NCBI RefSeq assembly: GCF_025370255.1
Contig: NZ_JAMTCD010000006.1
Span: 62,001-126,000, forward strand
DNA from: Shewanella holmiensis
GTDB taxonomy: Bacteria; Pseudomonadota; Gammaproteobacteria; Enterobacterales; Shewanellaceae
DNA: 64,000 bases
Reading direction: 5' to 3'
In this document: in pieces, positions 40,481 through 48,501 of the stretch
Position numbering within the stretch: the first letter of the stretch is position 1
How the letters are laid out: every line of letters begins with the position of its first letter
Notes under the pieces: model-generated
What the model saw: only the letters and a program-made list of their open reading frames with translations
What the model was told of the DNA's origin: nothing
The model's database searches: none
Made by a program: the position numbers and the translations under genes

Positions 40481-41650
40481 TCACTTACCGTACAAAGTCA
40501 CCACAACAGCCCCACCTAAACCCAGATTATGTTGTAAAGCTAAGCGAGCACCTTGTACTTGACGATCACCTGCTTGACCGCGTAAATGCCAAACAAGTTC
40601 AGCACATTGTGCTATGCCTGTCGCCCCGATTGGGTGACCTTTTGACATAAGTCCACCTGACGGCCCAATAACAAATTGACCACCATAGGTATTATTGCCC
40701 GCATTGATAAACTGCTCCGCTTCGCCCTCAGCACACAAGCCTAATGCCTCGTAGGTGATCACTTCATTTGGGGTAAAACAATCATGTAATTCAATCACAT
40801 CAATATCTTGTGGTGCAATACCCGCTGTATTATACACGTTCGCTGCGGCCATCATTGTCATTGACTTACCAACGGCATTGATAGGATCTTGCCATGAAAC
40901 CTGAGTATCAGTTGCCATAGACTGAGCCAAAATTTTCACCGCTGCCCCAAGGTTGTGCTGTTTTGCAAAGCGCTCACTACACACTATCACCGCGGCGGCG
41001 CCGCAAGTCGGCGGACATGCCATTAGGCGAGTTAAATACCCGTCATATATGACCTTATCTGCTAACACCTGATCAGTGCACAGTGGCATTCTAAATAACG
41101 CGTTAGGGTTATTAATAGCATGACGGCGAGATTTGACCGCCACCAGAGCAAATAGCTTAGAAGACACATGGTATTTATCCATGTAATGCTTACCCGCCGA
41201 GCCAAAAGCACGCAAAGCAATCGGACCATCGGGAGCAGTGAAGGTTGATAATACCGGGTCCATTCTGGTAAATGGGCTTTCACGGTCCTGCCAATGTGCG
41301 CCTAAAGCTCCGGGTTGCATTTCTTCAAAGCCAAACGCTAATGCACAATCCACTTCACCCGATAACACGGCCTGTCTGGCTAAATACAACGCGGTAGAGC
41401 CACTAGCGCAATTATTGTTTACATTAATGATTGGAATACCACTTTGGATCACATCATAAAACGCATGTTGCGCGCAGGTGCTGTCACCATAAATATAAGC
41501 ACCAAAAGCCTGCTGAATATTGCCTGCCGATAAACCACTATCTGCTAAAGCTAATGCTATCGCCTTGGCAGCCATAACCCGATAAGGCTGATGCTGACCA
41601 GGCTTACAAAACGGCGTCATTCCCACGCCAGCGATCACGACGTTATTCAT
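40481..41650 (-). CDS. Thiolase-family protein (SCP-x-like)
   Basis: A 389-residue thiolase of the SCP2/SCP-x type, which cleaves or condenses 3-oxoacyl-CoA. Seen: nucleophile motif INVNNNCASGSTALYLA near residue 80, VIELHDCFTPNEVITYEALG near 283, SGGLMSKGHPIGATG near 330 with the histidine base, and LALQHNLGLGGAVVV near 371. The last catalytic Cys motif of classical thiolases (CxG) is replaced by NLGLGG, as in SCP-x proteins. The frame extends five codons further, but the ATG at 41650 follows AGGTCG and overlaps the upstream stop as ATGA. Natural substrate unknown. Confidence 0.88.
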   Translation of the reverse strand: MNNVVIAGVGMTPFCKPGQHQPYRVMAAKAIALALADSGLSAGNIQQAFGAYIYGDSTCAQHAFYDVIQSGIPIINVNNNCASGSTALYLARQAVLSGEVDCALAFGFEEMQPGALGAHWQDRESPFTRMDPVLSTFTAPDGPIALRAFGSAGKHYMDKYHVSSKLFALVAVKSRRHAINNPNALFRMPLCTDQVLADKVIYDGYLTRLMACPPTCGAAAVIVCSERFAKQHNLGAAVKILAQSMATDTQVSWQDPINAVGKSMTMMAAANVYNTAGIAPQDIDVIELHDCFTPNEVITYEALGLCAEGEAEQFINAGNNTYGGQFVIGPSGGLMSKGHPIGATGIAQCAELVWHLRGQAGDRQVQGARLALQHNLGLGGAVVVTLYGK

Positions 41651-42060
41651 GGCGCGACCTGACATATTGCAACAACATCACCCGTTACACAAACATTATG
41701 AATAGCCTGAAATTGGCCGCTACCGGCTGTGAGAGTCGTTATTGCAATCTCACTACCTGCATCAAGATTATCCTTGAGTGCTGTGTTGATAATCGTCCCA
41801 TCACGCACAAAAGTTACCGCCGAGGCAAAGTCACCAACGTCTATATCACGATACAGTTTTACGCTAATACTCCCAATGGAACGCGGTTCTAAACGCCCTT
41901 CTTCAATCACTACTGACATGCCATTTTTCAACCTTAGCACCTGTAAATAACCATCAGACTGATTGACCGTGATGTTACTTACGTCATTATCAGCACACAT
42001 AGCGGGGCTATTGAACACAAATACACACACTAACATTAAAATATTACATGTTTTCCACAT
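41647..42060 (-). CDS. Secreted PliI-like (invertebrate-type lysozyme inhibitor) protein
   Basis: A 137-residue protein with a signal peptide (about 1-22, PAMC/A region), then the pattern GMSVVIEEGRLEPRSIGSIS (about 47-66) followed by VKLY and DNLDAGSEIAITTLTAGSG (about 97-115). This resembles PliI, the periplasmic inhibitor of i-type lysozyme; in PliI the block reads EPRSIGSYSVRLY, so the tyrosine of the loop is isoleucine here. Two cysteines near the C-terminus (CVTGDVVAIC) may form a disulfide. The stop overlaps the thiolase start. PliI identity is from memory of the family and moderate. Confidence 0.6.
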   Translation of the reverse strand: MWKTCNILMLVCVFVFNSPAMCADNDVSNITVNQSDGYLQVLRLKNGMSVVIEEGRLEPRSIGSISVKLYRDIDVGDFASAVTFVRDGTIINTALKDNLDAGSEIAITTLTAGSGQFQAIHNVCVTGDVVAICQVAP

Positions 42061-42262
42061 CACAAAACTCCTTTTAAATCTTGAAAGTTATCATACCCTG
42101 AATGATTGCAATGTGAATGCTAAACACAGTTACCTATCTCACAGCAATTGCACATTTATTGATTAACATCAAACAAATGGTGACTTTTGTAAACAATTTG
42201 TTGAGTTCCTTGATTACTAAGGCACACTGAAAATATGACTTACTGATTTTTATGGAGGATAG

Positions 42263-42997
42263 ATGTCTGCAGTGCTGAAGCTTTTAACCTCAATGTTCAG
42301 TAGCTTTAAAGATTTGGTGCCGATTATCTTAGTTGTTGGCTTTTTCGAAATTTTTATCTTACAACAAGCACCCGATCATTTAGGCTCAATCTTAATTGGC
42401 TTAATGTTTATTGTCCTTGGACTAACCTTTTTCGTGTTCGGCCTTGAAATGGGGTTATTTCCGATTGGGGAATCTCTTGCAGAAGCCCTCGCCCGAAAAG
42501 GCAGTGTTTTTTGGTTGGTCATATTTTCATTTTCGCTCGGTTTTGGTACCACCTTAGCTGAACCGGCCCTAACCGCGGTTGCCAATGAGGCCGCAAAAGT
42601 TGCGGCCGAATCAGGTGCAATCGCTAATGATGAAACATCATTAGATGATTACGCCATGGGATTGCGCTTAACGGTAGCGATATCTGTGGGATTAGCCATT
42701 TTACTCGGCGTAATTCGTATTTTAAAAGGCTGGCCTATTCATTACATCATTATTGGCGGTTATGTATTAGTGATGATCCTCACCTCATTCGCACCACCTA
42801 GCATCATAGGTATCGCTTACGATTCCGGCGGCGTCACCACGTCTACCATTACGGTTCCTTTAGTGACCGCGCTGGGTGTTGGCTTAGCGACCGTCATTAA
42901 AGGACGAAACCCCATGCTTGATGGATTTGGATTAATTGCATTTGCTAGCCTTACTCCGATGATTTTTGTAATGGTTTACGGCATGATTTTTTTATAA
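42263..42997 (+). CDS. umpA: DUF1538 membrane protein, UmpA-like transporter subunit
   Basis: A 244-residue integral membrane protein with about six to seven segments. Conserved DUF1538 blocks: [14 protein letters not shown] near residue 60, [14 protein letters not shown] near 92-106 and [16 protein letters not shown] near 189-204. The second gene encodes a paralogue with the same blocks, so the pair may form a pseudo-symmetric complex. From memory, a DUF1538 pair from Halomonas (UmpA/UmpB) was reported as a two-component Na+/H+ antiporter. First gene of a four-gene operon; GGAGGATAG precedes the ATG. Role as ion transporter is inferred. Confidence 0.8.
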   Translation: MSAVLKLLTSMFSSFKDLVPIILVVGFFEIFILQQAPDHLGSILIGLMFIVLGLTFFVFGLEMGLFPIGESLAEALARKGSVFWLVIFSFSLGFGTTLAEPALTAVANEAAKVAAESGAIANDETSLDDYAMGLRLTVAISVGLAILLGVIRILKGWPIHYIIIGGYVLVMILTSFAPPSIIGIAYDSGGVTTSTITVPLVTALGVGLATVIKGRNPMLDGFGLIAFASLTPMIFVMVYGMIFL

Positions 42998-43006
42998 GGA
43001 GCCAAG

Positions 43007-43801
43007 ATGTTTTATCAGTTATTGGAAACCTTATTACTGACAGCCAGAGACGTTGTCCCCATTGCCGTTATCTTATTTGGTTTTCAACTAGGTGTACTAA
43101 AACGCCCTATTCCTAACTGGCGTAAAGTCGCGCTGGGTTTTGTATATGTCATTATTGGGCTGACGTTTTTCTTAGTCGGCCTTGAATTGGCATTATTTCC
43201 CATTGGCGAAAGCATGGCGAACCAATTAACCACACCAGAGTTTTTACACCCTGATGGCTCACTTACCCCCTTTATTTGGCAAGACTATTTATGGGTTTAT
43301 ATTTTTGCTGCCGCCATTGGATTTAGTACCACCATTGCCGAGCCATCCCTAATCGCCGTGGCAATTAAAGCCAATGAAGTATCCGGCGGTACCATAGGTA
43401 TTCAGGGTTTACGGATCTCGGTGGCGATTGGTGTCGCCTTTGGGATTTCTTTAGGCTGTTTTCGTATTGTGGTAGGTGATCCCATTCATTACTACATTAT
43501 GGGCGGCTATATTATTGTGGTCATTCAAACCTTTTACGCCCCTAAAATGATAATTCCATTGGCATATGACTCTGGTGGAGTCACCACCTCAACCGTTACC
43601 GTGCCGCTTGTTGCCGCCCTAGGGTTAGGTTTAGCCACCAATGTAGAAGGTCGTAACCCTTTAATTGATGGCTTTGGCCTTATTGCTTTTGCCAGTTTAT
43701 TTCCGATTATTTCCGTGATGGCCTATGCCCAAATAGTCGAATATATCTCTAAACGTAAAGCTGCTGCTAAGCAGCAAGAGGAGCATACAGATGCGCTTTA
43801 A
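43007..43801 (+). CDS. umpB: DUF1538 membrane protein, UmpB-like transporter subunit
   Basis: A 264-residue paralogue of the preceding protein: GLELALFPIGESMA near residue 62, FSTTIAEPSLIAVAIKANE near 105 and [16 protein letters not shown] near 188-203. It differs by a longer loop (PEFLHPDGSLTPF near 80-93) and a basic, cytoplasmic-looking C-tail (SKRKAAAKQQEEH). It starts nine bases after umpA; its end overlaps the PII-like gene by 11 bases. The C-tail could be the contact for the cytoplasmic regulators. Confidence 0.82.
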   Translation: MFYQLLETLLLTARDVVPIAVILFGFQLGVLKRPIPNWRKVALGFVYVIIGLTFFLVGLELALFPIGESMANQLTTPEFLHPDGSLTPFIWQDYLWVYIFAAAIGFSTTIAEPSLIAVAIKANEVSGGTIGIQGLRISVAIGVAFGISLGCFRIVVGDPIHYYIMGGYIIVVIQTFYAPKMIIPLAYDSGGVTTSTVTVPLVAALGLGLATNVEGRNPLIDGFGLIAFASLFPIISVMAYAQIVEYISKRKAAAKQQEEHTDAL

Positions 43802-44141
43802 ATTAATTGTCGCCTTTGTTGATGACGACTGTACCGATGACATTTTAGATGCGGCCCGTGAAGCCGGTGCGACTGGCGCAACAGTCATTAATCACGCGCG
43901 CGGCGAAGGGCTAATTAAGAAAAAAACCTTTATGGGCTTAGGATTAGATGTACAACGAGATGTCATTTTATGGTTAGTTGAAGAGCACATGTCACGCCAT
44001 ATTTTGGAAAAGATCGCCAAAGTGGGTAAGTTTGACACTAACAAAGGCCGTGGCATTGCCATTCAAATTGATGTGGAAGACGCTGTTGGGGTTGCCCATC
44101 AAGTGCAAGAGCTGACAAAAGAAATTGAGGACCAGATATGA
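43791..44141 (+). CDS. PII-like signalling protein
   Basis: A 116-residue PII-superfamily protein. Seen: N-terminal FKLIVAFVDDDCTDDILDAA, GATGATVINHARGEGL (base of the T-loop), a basic T-loop-like stretch IKKKTFMGLGLDV, and the B-loop-like NKGRGIAIQIDVED near residues 84-97. The T-loop is short and lacks the uridylylated tyrosine (Y51 of GlnB), so it is not GlnB/GlnK. It starts inside the end of umpB and ends overlapping the CBS gene (ATGA), so production is tied to the transporter. Probably senses a nucleotide or small anion and binds the membrane pair. Confidence 0.85.
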   Translation: MRFKLIVAFVDDDCTDDILDAAREAGATGATVINHARGEGLIKKKTFMGLGLDVQRDVILWLVEEHMSRHILEKIAKVGKFDTNKGRGIAIQIDVEDAVGVAHQVQELTKEIEDQI

Positions 44142-44539
44142 ACGCTAAAACCCCTGTCAGAAACCGCGATGTATTAAACCAAGATTACGCCATGGTAGAA
44201 GGCACAATTACGGTTTCAGAGGCTATTGCCGTGGCTTTGGCTAAAAATGTCAAAGTGTTAGTGGTAAACAAGCGTTCTGAACATGACGAATACGGATTAG
44301 TTTTGATGAGTGACATTGCACGCAAAGTGTTGGCTAAAGACAAGTCACCAGATCGCACCAACGTATATGAAATTATGATCAAACCGGTTTTTTCTGTCTC
44401 GGCCGATATGGACGTACGTTATACCGCCAGACTATTTGAGCGTTTTGACATCAATAAAGCGCCAGTGTTAGAAGACAACGATATCAAAGGGTTCGTAACC
44501 TACGATGATATTGTGTTAAAAGGCATGATCAACACCTAA
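44138..44539 (+). CDS. CBS-domain protein of the DUF1538 operon
   Basis: A 133-residue protein with two CBS motifs: VEGTITVSEAIAVALAKNVK...YGLVLMSDIARKVLAK (about 20-70) and IMIKPVFSVSADMDVRYTARLFERFDINKAPVL (as IMIKPVFSVSADMD and INKAPVLEDNDIKGF, about 80-125). Its start overlaps the PII-like stop by four bases. CBS pairs usually bind AMP/ATP, so this is a second candidate energy sensor for the transporter. Confidence 0.85.
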   Translation: MNAKTPVRNRDVLNQDYAMVEGTITVSEAIAVALAKNVKVLVVNKRSEHDEYGLVLMSDIARKVLAKDKSPDRTNVYEIMIKPVFSVSADMDVRYTARLFERFDINKAPVLEDNDIKGFVTYDDIVLKGMINT

Positions 44540-44598
44540 TTAAATAACATGGTTTTTAACAAGACATACGCCATAAGCATCATTAAGTGTAAACAAGT

Positions 44599-44632
44599 GA
44601 GCCGTATTCAAACCTCGGCTCTATTTATTTTT
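44599..44632 (+). terminator. Likely terminator after the DUF1538 operon
   Basis: GAGCCG and CGGCTC form a short stem around an 11-base loop, followed by TATTTATTTTTG. Short stem, so moderate confidence. Confidence 0.55.
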
Positions 44633-44653
44633 GCTGTTTACATTTAATCCGAA

Positions 44654-45058
44654 TTAAAATACTCGGCTGTCGACTTCGCCAACAAACCCAATACAAGCTT
44701 TGACTCTGTGCAACTGCACTGCTGACAAGGCTAATAAATCAGTATATTGATATTCACTGTGTTCATTACTTAGCTTAATGGTAAAAGGTTCAACAAGTGT
44801 GCATTTAAAAATAAACACTTGTGATTGATAAGCACTGTGATAATAAACACCTGAAAGATAATCAATGTTAATATCGCAGCCTAATTCTTCCAAGCATTCG
44901 CGTTTAACCGCTTGGTGTATTGTTTCGCCTAACTCTAGTGCACCACCAGGTAAGCCCCAACATTTATCACCATAAGTCGCTTTAACCTGTAATACCTGCC
45001 CTTGGGTGTTCGTTATCACTGCATGGGCACTAAGCCGAAACATATCATTAAATGCCAT
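44654..45058 (-). CDS. Nudix hydrolase
   Basis: A 134-residue Nudix protein. The box GALELGETIHQAVKREC then LEELGCD fits Gx5Ex7REuxEExGu at about residues 36-58. N-terminal FRLSAHAVITNTQGQVLQVK is typical. Two ATGs lie six bases apart after AGGA; the inner one (45058) has the better spacing. It stands alone. Substrate unknown. Confidence 0.87.
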   Translation of the reverse strand: MAFNDMFRLSAHAVITNTQGQVLQVKATYGDKCWGLPGGALELGETIHQAVKRECLEELGCDINIDYLSGVYYHSAYQSQVFIFKCTLVEPFTIKLSNEHSEYQYTDLLALSAVQLHRVKACIGFVGEVDSRVF

Positions 45059-45064
45059 TGTCAT

Positions 45065-45587
45065 TCCTGTCTATTTCATTATTTGAACGCCAAATAGAGC
45101 TTAGCGACAAAGTAAATAGCCACCATTATTTGAAGGTAAAACCTCTACGGTCATTAACGCTCAGATAATAAGCAAAACATCACTTTAAACCTCAAACAAC
45201 CCGTTGCATACTCGCTAGGGCTGTTGATCTTTCAAGGTTATTTTGCAGCAAATTATTGGTAATTTGTACAAGCCAGAGACTTTGTGGTGTAGTTATTCTA
45301 CAGAATAAGTCGATAACGCAGTACAAATGACCCACAAACGCTGCCCGAAGGGTTCGGCTAAAAACATTTTTAACTCGAACTAAACTCAACCAGCAAAATC
45401 AACAGCCCTAGTTAGCAAAAAAAAGATAACCAGCGAGCATGCAAAGAGTTAAGGTATATTGTGTTAGGTTGCATCAATATCAATTGAAAATCGATAGTGA
45501 TGGGCTATAGCTAAATCTGATCGAATCTCATGAGCATTCACCAAATTGCATAAATAACCCTATATAACCAATCCTACCTTTAACAAT
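45065..45587. other. Intergenic region holding the MITE-like element
   Basis: About 520 bases between the Nudix gene and the end of the LPMO gene. Apart from the element at 45218-45408 nothing convincing was seen; small open frames here are without ribosome sites. Confidence 0.5.
45218..45408. mobile_element. MITE-like element with perfect terminal inverted repeats and TA duplication
   Basis: The ends are perfect inverted repeats: GGGCTGTTGAT at 45218-45228 and ATCAACAGCCC at 45398-45408, each flanked by TA, as expected for Tc1/mariner-IS630 type target duplication. The 191-base interior has no gene but several short palindromes, such as CAAATTATTGGTAATTTG, TTATTCTACAGAATAA and CCGAAGGGTTCGG, so an RNA copy would fold well. 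I recall near-identical sequence as a common dispersed element in Shewanella; copy number cannot be judged here. Confidence 0.75.
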
Positions 45588-47081
45588 CTAACGCCATACT
45601 CCCCATTCGCCAGTGGTTCCAGGCTCTTCACCTTGAGTCCACCACTGTGCGGTCCACTCTTTGCCTTTATGATCAACCTTGTCGCCACCAGTATAAACCG
45701 CTTTAGGATCCCAATTTGAACCAGGCTCTGGGCTTGGCCCCGGACCAGGATCGACCTGAGTAGGTAAAACCGTAAAACTATACACAGTTGTGTCTTGCTC
45801 ATCTTGAGCTGAAATGGTTAATTCAAAACTCAACTGATGCTCAGAATTATCAAGTGAACCAGTGTGAATCATCAATTCATTATTCGAACCAATTTCAGTT
45901 TCAACAGCTGAGCCACTTATTTGATTCCACGATACCGAATCGATATCGCCTACACTGTCTTTTGGCGTTAACACAACATAATCGCCATAGTTAACTGTAG
46001 CATTTTCAATCGCTTGCAAAACGGTAGGTGTTATAACCGCTTCGACATATTGATTAGGTGGCGAAATACTGAACTGACCAGATGCTTCACTGTTTTTAGT
46101 GTTAATGAAGTTATTATGTAATTCATCACGGAAATACATATAGTGATTCATTTGTGCATGCCAACGACCAATAAACACATGACCACCGAAATTGGTTTCA
46201 TAGTAGCCATTAACTTGCGAGGCCAATAAACGATCCCAATCTGTGATATTTTCTTGAGTGATGGTTAATGAAAATCGGCTATGCTCGACCCCATCTTTAT
46301 TAAATACAGTGTAGTTAACCGACTCGCCAATTTTAGGCGTCGATAACTCAATATCACTTGGAATAAATGCATCACCCTGCTCTAAATAAGGCAAGCCTGG
46401 CTCAGGTGGGTTGATAGCACCTTCATCTGAAATGGTAATATCACTGCAGTTATAAAACCCCTCACCAACAGCATCATCACGTTGCCAGCGAGTATACAAA
46501 ATTGCATCACCATTACGATTAGCTGGAATAGTCACATTCATGCGGTATTTTTTGTCGCTATCCACAGCGACGTTGCCATATTCCTGGATAAGCGTTAAGT
46601 TATCCCATTTTAAAGGCTTAGAAACATCAACACCGGCTTTAGTGATATAAAATTGCCAGAAAGAAGGGTTATGCGGTGCCGTGGCATTAAACACTAATTC
46701 AAAAGTGCCTGGCTGCATTTTAGTCCGCGTCCACTCAGAATGTTCAGCACCCATACCACTTTTTTGTGGATCGTTGGCATAACATAAACTGCCATCTGGC
46801 ACTGCCGCTTTAACTGCGTCCATATTATTGTAATGAGGTGCGGCAATATTGATGGCAAACTCATTACGTTGCACAAATGGATAAGTACCAGATTGCGCTT
46901 TAGCTTGCGCACAGGCAGCATTTGGTGGTGTCCCAGACCACAGTCCACCTTGCTCATAACAGATTGATTGTCTCGCCTCAGGAAATTCGGTCCAACCATG
47001 CGCATGAGCTTGTTGTTCAGGGAGAGTGATTTGAATTGCAGTTAAAGCAATTGCTACACCCCAATATGTTGTACTTTTCAT
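45588..47081 (-). CDS. gbpA: Secreted AA10 lytic polysaccharide monooxygenase, GbpA-like, with chitin-binding tail
   Basis: Copper enzyme that cleaves chitin oxidatively outside the cell. The signal peptide (about 26 residues, ending QQAHA) leaves histidine as the first mature residue (HGWTEFPEARQ), the first copper ligand. The second brace histidine is in NATAPHNPSFWQFYIT. AA10 spans about 27-210. A GbpA domain-2-like region (about 225-340) and a third beta domain follow. The C-terminus (about 455-497) is a CBM5/12-type module with WDPKAVYTGGDKVDHKGKEW and WWTQGEEPG. The frame extends 19 codons upstream; the ATG at 47081 with AAGGAC is the real start. It is monocistronic. Confidence 0.92.
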   Translation of the reverse strand: MKSTTYWGVAIALTAIQITLPEQQAHAHGWTEFPEARQSICYEQGGLWSGTPPNAACAQAKAQSGTYPFVQRNEFAINIAAPHYNNMDAVKAAVPDGSLCYANDPQKSGMGAEHSEWTRTKMQPGTFELVFNATAPHNPSFWQFYITKAGVDVSKPLKWDNLTLIQEYGNVAVDSDKKYRMNVTIPANRNGDAILYTRWQRDDAVGEGFYNCSDITISDEGAINPPEPGLPYLEQGDAFIPSDIELSTPKIGESVNYTVFNKDGVEHSRFSLTITQENITDWDRLLASQVNGYYETNFGGHVFIGRWHAQMNHYMYFRDELHNNFINTKNSEASGQFSISPPNQYVEAVITPTVLQAIENATVNYGDYVVLTPKDSVGDIDSVSWNQISGSAVETEIGSNNELMIHTGSLDNSEHQLSFELTISAQDEQDTTVYSFTVLPTQVDPGPGPSPEPGSNWDPKAVYTGGDKVDHKGKEWTAQWWTQGEEPGTTGEWGVWR

Positions 47082-47711
47082 TAAAAAGTCCTTTATTATT
47101 TTATGAGAAAATCTGTGATCTTTTTCAACATCTAACATGTGTTAAGTCACAGCCCAATATTATAAAACGACTTTAGATTATTTTTAGTTAACTTTATGAA
47201 TAATTTACTTTTTAAACTCTCATACGATTACTTAATACTCATTTAGGCTGTTAATTCGCATCCAGACATGATGCACCTGTTATGTAAACATTCATTGATG
47301 TAATGAGTTTACTTTCTACGCTCGTTTTATGTTACGAATTTGCAATGTATCAATGATTGAATCTAATCCTGAATGGGAATGTGCTTATAGCGCAGCTAGA
47401 GAAATGACGATTGAACATAACAATACTTAAAGCTGATTAAGTTGCGTTCAATCTTGTGTTAAATTTGGAGCTACGAAGTATATTAATGGGTGAATTGGAC
47501 TGTGGATGAACGCTGAAATAAAAGCGTTTTAGTTCGCTGACACCATTGAACATAGCTATGAACAAACATTTTGACCGAACTAAACTAACGCGAAAAATCC
47601 AGATAACATTCACTTGAAGACTAATGAGGTATTGTGCAGCTTAATACCAACTAAAGTCGTTTTAAAGAAAATATTGGCATTTCTACAGCAGCCATAAAAT
47701 ACCTGCTGTGG
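47082..47711. other. Non-coding region between LPMO gene and pseudogene
   Basis: About 630 bases with no supported gene. It contains the LPMO promoter region at its left end. A short open frame near 47351-47428 (MIESNPEWE...) lacks support. The part at about 47520-47600 has AGTTCG/CGAACT and AACTAAACT words that faintly recall the MITE-like element, too weak to call. Confidence 0.45.
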
Positions 47712-48382
47712 CTAATTATTAGATAAATACCAAATGGCTTTTGCGGTAGATTGATCATGAGAGGCCTTTTCGAAATCCATATTTCGATCAGCCATAGTGA
47801 CAATAAGAGAAAAATCATTGGCAGCAGCTTTGGCGACAACAGATAACCTTGTCAGCTAAAAAGCTAAACCATAAAACCCCTTAATATTTCACTCGTGTAG
47901 CGATCAACTCGCTGGTCATTTATACCAAGACGACGCAACATCTTGGTTACGGCTTCTCGCCCTCCAGCAAGTGTTAAACATATATCGGTCGCCGTATTGT
48001 CACTGGCGGTTAGCATCAATTCAATCAAGTTTGCTACAGATAACTTTAAACCGGAATGAATAAAGGCTTCAGCTCATGCATTATCACCAGCAACCATCAG
48101 ATCAGGTGTGACATCAATTAAATCAGACAACTTAACCTGACCTTTCTCAACACGATTTAACAAGGTAACCGCAATTTATAGGTATTGGCAATCACAAGCG
48201 ATTCATCGTCATTAACCGTGATGCTATTTCCTGTGCAGCCACGCCAATATGTCCCGGTAATCCCTGCGAAACACGCTCAATTTTGTCAGAATTAGCGTTA
48301 AAATTATGTTCCGAAACCAATACTGGCTGAACAACAAATGACGAGACGATTATTGTAAAAATAGCGCGACTTTTGGTTTCAT
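47712..48382 (-). pseudogene. Class A beta-lactamase-like serine hydrolase, multiply broken
   Basis: Read on the minus strand in three frames, the pieces line up in order with a class A (PF13354-type) beta-lactamase: a start MKPKVALF after AAGGATG, signal peptide and GLPGHIGVAAQEI, then ITVNDDESLVIANTYK, then AVTLLNRVEKGQVKLSDLI, then LIELMLTASDNTATDI (the SDN motif), LAGGREAVTKMLRRLGI, and a C-terminal KAIWYL. Damage seen: at least two to three frameshifts, an in-frame TGA, loss of about 70 residues including the KTG-motif segment, and Asn in place of the catalytic Ser of SxxK. It cannot make an active enzyme. It sits between the LPMO and suc genes. Confidence 0.85.
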
Positions 48383-48460
48383 GAAATTCATCCTTAAAGT
48401 AATATTTTTTATCCATTAAGCTTGTTAAACCTAAAAAAATTACACAAAAAATGCGCAACA

Positions 48461-48486
48461 AAAAAGGCGCCTAAGCGCCTTTTTTC
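48461..48486 (-). terminator. Rho-independent terminator of the sdh-suc operon
   Basis: AAAAAGGCGC and GCGCCTTTTTT form the stem around CTAA, 16 bases past the sucD stop on the minus strand. Confidence 0.92.
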
Positions 48487-48501
48487 TAGTAAGTAACGAT
48501 A

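Noticed and set aside
42263-43801. umpA and umpB as one gene split by a frameshift
   Set aside because: Each has a complete set of DUF1538 blocks, its own start and ribosome site, so they are paralogues in tandem.
45192-45389. Open frame of 65 codons on the minus strand
   Set aside because: It lies almost wholly inside the MITE-like element, has no ribosome site and no recognisable protein pattern.
47520-47600. Second, decayed copy of the MITE-like element
   Set aside because: Only a few shared words (ACATTTTxACC, CGAACTAAACT); no terminal repeats could be found.
47651-47839. Open frame of 62 codons on the minus strand
   Set aside because: It is a shadow of the last part of the pseudogene, where the correct frame gives the beta-lactamase C-terminus.
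48192-48461. Open frame of 89 codons as a separate small protein
   Set aside because: Its middle matches the N-terminal part of the beta-lactamase-like pseudogene, so it is one frame of that broken gene.
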